Origin: a virus
Reading direction: 5' to 3' (one strand)
Length of the DNA: 64,000 nt
IMG/VR virus record: IMGVR_UViG_3300046463_000548
Location: 62,001 to 126,000 of that record
A program made the translations under genes and the position numbers. Positions 59,559-64,000 of this stretch are shown here, piece by piece; the first letter of the stretch is position 1, and the number at the start of each line of letters is the position of its first letter. The notes below the pieces were generated by a model. The model was given only the letters and a program-made list of their open reading frames with translations, did not search any database and was not told the origin of the DNA.

Positions 59559-60555
59559 TTTTGAGTTTGAGCAGGTGAGGGAGGATCATTGATGCGACGT
59601 GTTGCATCAGAGGAACAACCACTGAATTACCGAACTGCTTGTAGGCACGTGTGTCGGAGACTGGGATTACGAATGAATCGGGGAATCCCATCAGGCGCGC
59701 GCACTCGCGGGGTGTCAGCTTGCGTGGGTTCATCGAACCACGGCTAACGAGAATTTCGGAGCCGTCCTTGTAGTAGCGGGCACTCAGCGTACGCGCGACA
59801 TCTGACGGTCCGACGACCGAGCAGCCGAACCCGTTACCCGCGTCCTTGTGCTTCTGTGCGTAACCCTGAAGGAACGCCCACAGTTTGTCGCTCAGGACGT
59901 AGCGCGGATTAATGCCACCCGGAACGATGAAACGGTCGTCCACGGGCTCGGACCGTCTGTGTAGTACCTGAGCCATAGTGACGCCATCCGTAGTCGGTAA
60001 CGGCTTCTGATCGAAGGAGAAGGGCACGGGCCTGCGGAACCCAACGATCACAATGCGCAGCCGCTTCTGCGGTGTGAAGTGCTGGCCGTTCAGCACGCGA
60101 TAGTGCACGTCGTAACCAAGATCGGTCAGCGTCTGGTAGATCACGCGGAACGTGTTGCCGCCGTCGTGGGACAAAAGATTGCGGACGTTTTCAAGCATGA
60201 ACGCGTGAGGCTGCTTGTGCTTGATGATGCGTGCAACATCGAAGAAGAGGGTGCCGCGCGTCTCGTCTTCGAACCCGTGCTTGCGGCCCATCGAATTGTT
60301 TTTCGATACGCCTGCAATTGAGAACGGCTGACACGGAAACCCTGCAACCAGCACGTCATGGTCTGGAATAGAGGACGCTTTGATCTTCGTGATGTCCCCA
60401 TGGATCGGATCGTCACCGAAGTTAGCGCGGTACGTCTGCTGTGCGTAAGAGTCGAACTCAGAGGTGAACACGCATTCACCACCCACGTTTTCAAACGCAG
60501 TGCGGAGCCCGCCGATCCCTGCAAACAGGTCAATGAACGTAAATTTTCTATTCAT
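59551..60555 (-). CDS. C5-cytosine DNA methyltransferase
   Basis: A 334-residue enzyme with the full m5C motif set: FAGIGG (11-16), GFPCQPFS (catalytic C75), ENV (122-124), QKRLRI (163-168) and FGNSVVVP near the C-terminus. The target-recognition region lies at about 180-290. No cognate endonuclease is near, so it probably protects phage DNA from host restriction. ATG 60555 overlaps the Lar-like stop (ATGA), which excludes the longer reading. Confidence 0.93.
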   Translation of the reverse strand: MNRKFTFIDLFAGIGGLRTAFENVGGECVFTSEFDSYAQQTYRANFGDDPIHGDITKIKASSIPDHDVLVAGFPCQPFSIAGVSKNNSMGRKHGFEDETRGTLFFDVARIIKHKQPHAFMLENVRNLLSHDGGNTFRVIYQTLTDLGYDVHYRVLNGQHFTPQKRLRIVIVGFRRPVPFSFDQKPLPTTDGVTMAQVLHRRSEPVDDRFIVPGGINPRYVLSDKLWAFLQGYAQKHKDAGNGFGCSVVGPSDVARTLSARYYKDGSEILVSRGSMNPRKLTPRECARLMGFPDSFVIPVSDTRAYKQFGNSVVVPLMQHVASMILPHLLKLKND

Positions 60556-60758
60556 GCTCTTTTGTTCCACAGTTCGACTGCCTCTCTCTCGCGCTCCCCA
60601 ACCGGTCCCGATGCTTCGGGCCCCAGAGCCCCGCATTTTGAGCAACGGACGCACCAGAACGAGAACCCGAAGCCAACTTCATAATTTTCAATTTCGTTGA
60701 GGCTACCTTTACCGTTATCGAATGGGCACGGAAGGATGGAAGGGAGCTTAGACTTCAC
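60552..60758 (-). CDS. Lar-like restriction-alleviation protein
   Basis: A 68-residue protein with the Lar pattern: ILPCPF, then CVRCSKCGALGP, and the ending REAVELWNKRA. The second Cys of the usual CPFCG is replaced (CPFDN), so the metal site may differ. Lar of Rac prophage relieves type I restriction. It is coupled to the m5C methyltransferase gene, which suggests a joint anti-restriction role. Confidence 0.72.
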   Translation of the reverse strand: MKSKLPSILPCPFDNGKGSLNEIENYEVGFGFSFWCVRCSKCGALGPEASGPVGEREREAVELWNKRA

Positions 60759-60954
60759 GAACGATCCTCAGGGCCTCAACACGCTGGATATCCAGGCGAC
60801 CCTCCGGAGTGCTTACGTTCATTAGCAAGCGCCACGACCCGTCGGGCAGTTTGTCTAGATGGATGAATTCCTTTTCAACGGCGGGCGTCGCGAACTTCGA
60901 CAGGTCTAGCAACAGGTGAAGGTCAGGACCTTCAATCTTGATCGAGCGTTTCAT
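60748..60954 (-). CDS. Small hypothetical protein
   Basis: A 68-residue, strand-rich protein coupled to both neighbours by short overlaps (11 nt and 4 nt). No family is recognised. Confidence 0.62.
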   Translation of the reverse strand: MKRSIKIEGPDLHLLLDLSKFATPAVEKEFIHLDKLPDGSWRLLMNVSTPEGRLDIQRVEALRIVREV

Positions 60955-61553
60955 TTCGCGGGTGCCCTCTTGATGCGCGACAGGAAATCGGGATACTTCG
61001 AAAGAAGCTTCAGGTGGACTAGAGCCTGATTCTCTGCATCGTTGAGCGCTGTGTGTTGAGCTTCAGACGTGGGCCATTCGAGTTCATCGATATACAGAAT
61101 GCCTAGCGTCCGGAAGTCGATCTTCTTCTTGTAATGCCATGGCGCAGAGCCCCACATCGATTCCAGAACAGGCAGATCAAAGTCGTTGCCGTTGGCAGAC
61201 ATGTAGAGTTCGGTCGGGTCGTCCAGTTCTAGCGAGCACTGAACATCTGCATAGAACCTGCAGAACTCGGCTAGCGATTCGGCCACTGTCATTCGGTCGC
61301 GGGAGGCAACGTCGCGACGTGCGCTTTCTGACTGCTGGAGCCACCAGAAGAACGCATCTTGTTCCGGCTTCCTACCGGAGTCGAACTGCTCCTGTAGCTC
61401 GATAAACGCTTCGAAGCGCTTAAACACCCCGAACGTGAGGTTGTAGGCAACGGCACCAATACTCAGGACCGGGGCGCTCGACTTTAGCCCCATAGTTTCG
61501 CAATCGATCATGATGAACGAGCGGTCACCAGCGCCTTTAATTCCGTTTGTCAT
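60951..61553 (-). CDS. DEDDh 3'-5' exonuclease (DexA-like)
   Basis: About 200 residues. FIMIDCETMGL gives the first two acidic residues (D17, E19), ANGNDFDLPVLE the third, and HTALNDAENQA the His-Asp pair of the DEDDh class. This is close in layout to T4 DexA. It probably trims single-stranded DNA or RNA ends. ATG 61553 is chosen; ATG 61574 or GTG 61631 would extend it into the intergenic space. Confidence 0.85.
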   Translation of the reverse strand: MTNGIKGAGDRSFIMIDCETMGLKSSAPVLSIGAVAYNLTFGVFKRFEAFIELQEQFDSGRKPEQDAFFWWLQQSESARRDVASRDRMTVAESLAEFCRFYADVQCSLELDDPTELYMSANGNDFDLPVLESMWGSAPWHYKKKIDFRTLGILYIDELEWPTSEAQHTALNDAENQALVHLKLLSKYPDFLSRIKRAPAK

Positions 61554-61623
61554 TATCTGTTCTTTTATGAGCATGACGATTCGCCGGTCTTCTTCCGGAT
61601 CGTCGTAAATGGTTGTTTGCAAC

Positions 61624-61965
61624 TCAGTCACCCAGCAGTCGATCTGCTGCACGCACGATGACTTTCACGGCCTTGTCGTCGTACAGCTTTTCCATATGTG
61701 GGTCTTTGATGCAGGTGACTTCCAGCCGCTGACCAATGTGCTTTTCGGTCCAGTCCTGGATAATCTTGGTTTTCTCTTCAACCGTCAGTTCGTCGTCTTC
61801 AGCGACACGTGCTGTGAATATCTTGACAGTCTTGCCCTGCGCGAGATAGCGCTTGATCAACGCCACGATCTTCGGTACGGGCTCACCAATGTGTTCCGAG
61901 CCTTTCCAGCCATCGTAGTAGGCCGTCGTGTTGTCCAAATCGAAACCGATCCAGCCGTCACTCAT
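61624..61965 (-). CDS. HAD-like phosphatase
   Basis: A 113-residue protein with GFDLDNTTA (nucleophile D9, acid D11), VKIFTARV as motif II, and a short C-terminal part with KLYDDKAVKVI. This is a minimal HAD core without a cap. Many phages carry such enzymes as polynucleotide or nucleotide phosphatases. It overlaps the 61958 gene by 8 nt. Confidence 0.78.
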   Translation of the reverse strand: MSDGWIGFDLDNTTAYYDGWKGSEHIGEPVPKIVALIKRYLAQGKTVKIFTARVAEDDELTVEEKTKIIQDWTEKHIGQRLEVTCIKDPHMEKLYDDKAVKVIVRAADRLLGD

Positions 61966-62476
61966 GTCCCGCTCCGATATAAACAGGTATTGTCTGTTCA
62001 GCTAGCTTCATCCCTTCAGGGGAGATAGCGACGCTTGCGTTGTGCCGAAGTACATTCAATTCTTCGGGGCTGATCCAGGCATCAGGCTGACTTGCCCTAG
62101 GCCATTTGATCAATACCTCGTCTTCAATTGCACGTGCGAATTGACGCCATCCCCAAAGCTTCGCGAAGCTATCCAGACCACCGGGCATCGACTGCGCAAC
62201 CGTGTCGATATCTGGATCGGAGAGTCGTGGCGGGTCTGCTTGGGGAGCAAGTTCCGGTTTGCTATCGGAAAGCTTCCTGATGTTCCAGGCTTCACCAATG
62301 TTGAATGTCATATTGCGTGCGTACGAGAATTTCGGGCCCGTAGCTCCGCACCCGGTACACACGCAAAATAGATTGACGGCAGGTTGACCTTCGTAGCCCA
62401 CTGTTACGCCCTGCGAACCGCAGAAAGGGCATGAGTCAAAGACCGTTTGTGGTTGTTCCATCGATAGTGTTTCCAT
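61958..62476 (-). CDS. Protein with Lar-like zinc ribbon and C-terminal extension
   Basis: A 172-residue protein. Residues 14-68 match the Lar family: SCPFCGS, VCTGCGATGP and EAWNIRK. About 100 further residues follow, with a helical region (PEELNVLRHNASVAISPEG). GGAGGATTAA sets the start directly after the helicase stop. It is the second Lar-like protein of the window. Confidence 0.75.
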   Translation of the reverse strand: METLSMEQPQTVFDSCPFCGSQGVTVGYEGQPAVNLFCVCTGCGATGPKFSYARNMTFNIGEAWNIRKLSDSKPELAPQADPPRLSDPDIDTVAQSMPGGLDSFAKLWGWRQFARAIEDEVLIKWPRASQPDAWISPEELNVLRHNASVAISPEGMKLAEQTIPVYIGAGHE

Positions 62477-64000
62477 TTAATCCTCCGCTAGAACGAGAGC
62501 CATCGATTCAGAGGCTCTGGTTGCTGCTGTATAAAGATGATTCCAACGCTGATCGGCGAACACCTGTGATTCGTCAATGACCAGCGTCTTTCCGAATTGC
62601 GAGCCCTGCAACTTGTGCACGGTCCCCGCGTATGCGAACGTGAACGCGTCGGTTCCTGCAATGTCCTTCCAGTAGGGTTCGGGCAGACTCTCATCGAAGT
62701 GATGAGTCGAACACACTGTGTCGATAATCACGGGTGAGCCATTCGCATCGAACAGGTCAAGAGCACGGACCTTGAAGTGCAGACCCTCAACGCGCGTAGC
62801 TTCGAACCCAAGTTCTGGCCTACGGTGGTCTATGAGCTTCATCATCGGCTTGATTTCAGGCGTGGAGCACGTCCACTGCGTACCGTTCAGGAAGCCGTTC
62901 TGCTTGTTGTTCTTCGTGCACATCAGCTTGTCGCCGCGCACAGGGAACTGCGTATCAACGTCGAATTTCCCGCTCAGGATTCGGTGGCGTCGATTCAGGG
63001 TGTGTCGCGTGCGGTTCAGTCCAACGATGACCTGATCGCTGCCGATGATCATTTCATCGGTGACCTTGAAGCCGGGGCGGTACACGCGAGATTCGCCGTA
63101 TCTACCGGGCTTTGGTAATCGCCCGTTGCGAATCTCTGTCGCTAGCCAGATCAACGGATTTTCGGCCGCTACCCGCTCCACCTCTGTTAGGGTGATGTCT
63201 GCGTCGCCACGCGTGAAGAATCCTTCGCCCTTGATAGGCTTCACCTGACCGGGGTCTCCCAGCACGAGAATCGGGATACCGAACGAAAGTAGATCAGCCC
63301 CTAGCTCGTCATTGACCATAGACATTTCGTCACAGATCAGCAGCTTCGCCTCGCACAGCGGAGACTCAGGGTTTAGGGTGAATCCCTTCGCCTTGCCCGT
63401 TACGTAATCGATAACTGGCTTGTAGATCAGCGAGTGCAGGGTAGATGCACCTGCACAGCCTTTTGACGCTAGGACAGACGCAGCTTTGCCGGTGTATGCA
63501 GCGAACAGGACTTGCCCTCGTTCGCCACCGGACTCGCCGTTCTCGATACACCACGCAATCTCTTTGGCTAGTGTCGTCTTGCCGGTGCCCGCGAAACCGA
63601 ACAGCCTGAAAACCTGCTTGCGACCATTTGACTTGTACCACTTGAATACAGAGCGCAGCGCTTTCGACTGCTGCCCGTTCCACTTCAGATTGGGTCTATC
63701 GGCTACAACGTGCGAGCCGACTGCCGCGATCCCGCCGAACAGTTCGTCTAACGTTGGGTCGGGTACCGGTTGCGGTGGTTCGTCGTGCTTTGAAGGTTCC
63801 CAAAAATCCGCAGGATCATTGAGAACAAACGCGGTGATCAGGTCGTGCAAAAGAAGATAGCGCGAGTCCTCTTTCAACACAGGAGGATCGCGCTTCTCAA
63901 GTACAGATCGTCTTCGAAAAATGTTGTGTGGATCAGCTTCAAGGTGGACCATGCAGGAAGAAAATACGATACGTGTAGTTTGCTTCTGCAGGTCCAATAC
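62477..64000 (-). CDS. SF1B helicase, RecD/Dda-like (5' end at window edge)
   Basis: At least 491 residues from ATG 63949; the frame remains open to the window edge, so the start may lie outside. Motifs are Walker A GFAGTGKT (119-126 from that ATG), Walker B ICDEMSMV, motif III VLGDPGQVKPI, motif V TVHKLQGSQF and motif VI LYTAATRAS. A RecD-type beta-barrel lies before motif V. It is a 5'-3' DNA helicase likely used in replication start or recombination, like T4 Dda. Confidence 0.88.
   Translation of the reverse strand, partial: VLDLQKQTTRIVFSSCMVHLEADPHNIFRRRSVLEKRDPPVLKEDSRYLLLHDLITAFVLNDPADFWEPSKHDEPPQPVPDPTLDELFGGIAAVGSHVVADRPNLKWNGQQSKALRSVFKWYKSNGRKQVFRLFGFAGTGKTTLAKEIAWCIENGESGGERGQVLFAAYTGKAASVLASKGCAGASTLHSLIYKPVIDYVTGKAKGFTLNPESPLCEAKLLICDEMSMVNDELGADLLSFGIPILVLGDPGQVKPIKGEGFFTRGDADITLTEVERVAAENPLIWLATEIRNGRLPKPGRYGESRVYRPGFKVTDEMIIGSDQVIVGLNRTRHTLNRRHRILSGKFDVDTQFPVRGDKLMCTKNNKQNGFLNGTQWTCSTPEIKPMMKLIDHRRPELGFEATRVEGLHFKVRALDLFDANGSPVIIDTVCSTHHFDESLPEPYWKDIAGTDAFTFAYAGTVHKLQGSQFGKTLVIDESQVFADQRWNHLYTAATRASESMALVLAED

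Noticed and set aside
1-64000. CRISPR array, integrase or transposase
   Set aside because: No regularly spaced direct repeats with unique spacers of 30-40 nt and no recombinase or transposase motif were seen on either strand. The 15366-15480 repeats are too short and closely spaced.

Overview
This window looks like part of the genome of a large, strictly lytic, contractile-tailed phage (myovirus). The host is probably a high-GC betaproteobacterium of the Burkholderia/Ralstonia type. That guess rests on the moderately high GC content and on Burkholderia-phage-like small genes (DUF2591, DUF29, DUF6283, Ead-like and a BrxR/CapW-like helix-turn-helix protein). I see no integrase, rRNA, tRNA, IS element or CRISPR array. 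Many gene pairs overlap as ATGA, TAATG or TGATG, as is typical of phage operons.

Left arm, about 1-12.2 kb, plus strand: some thirty mostly small genes, probably early or accessory. They include several zinc-finger mini-proteins, a GntR-type regulator lacking its effector domain, a lone BrxR/CapW-like winged helix, Ead-like and DUF2591 proteins, a VapBC toxin-antitoxin pair with its own promoter, and DUF6283 and DUF29 proteins. Sigma-70-like promoters are visible at 1785, 4350 and 9653. The first two share a 16-bp box that recurs at 15306. The arm ends at a strong bidirectional terminator at 12231-12273.

Middle, about 12.3-41 kb, minus strand, reading right to left: the DNA-packaging, portal and tail module. 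Order of transcription is UvsX/RecA-like recombinase, terminase large subunit, RuvC-like resolvase, small genes, MmcB-like nuclease, portal, tube/baseplate junction protein, gp26/gp51-like hub chaperone, tape measure, membrane-helix plus GH24 lysozyme protein, baseplate proteins of the gp48/54, gp53, gp27, gp5, gp25 and gp6 types, a gpI/gp7-position protein, beta-helix fibre, tail fibre and its assembly protein. A homing-endonuclease-like gene interrupts the fibre genes. Beside it lies a 387-bp non-coding stretch with six regularly spaced DnaA-box-like repeats, the best candidate for a replication origin. The last gene of the arm (12277-12786) is a 2H phosphoesterase resembling the anti-CBASS nuclease Acb1. 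Major capsid, sheath and tube genes are not in the window.

Right arm, about 41-64 kb, minus strand: replication, nucleotide metabolism, expression control and host interaction. It carries an ssDNA-binding-like protein with a 230-residue charged tail, a divergent sigma-factor-like protein, a SWIM zinc-finger gene beside a vWA gene, ThyX, two DNA methyltransferases, a run of overlapping small genes, an HExxH metalloprotease, an Rz/Rz1 spanin pair, DnaG-type primase, a family-A DNA polymerase with an N-terminal UDG-like domain, a PDE-like HD hydrolase, two Lar-like proteins, a DEDDh exonuclease, a HAD phosphatase and an SF1B (RecD/Dda-like) helicase cut by the window edge.

The phage thus appears to encode its own replisome and recombination apparatus. 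Around it sit several plausible counter-defence functions: Acb1-like and PDE-like enzymes against cyclic-nucleotide signalling, Lar-like proteins and methyltransferases against restriction, and a BrxR/CapW-like operator-binding domain. All functional assignments come from reading motifs and layout; no database search was run.
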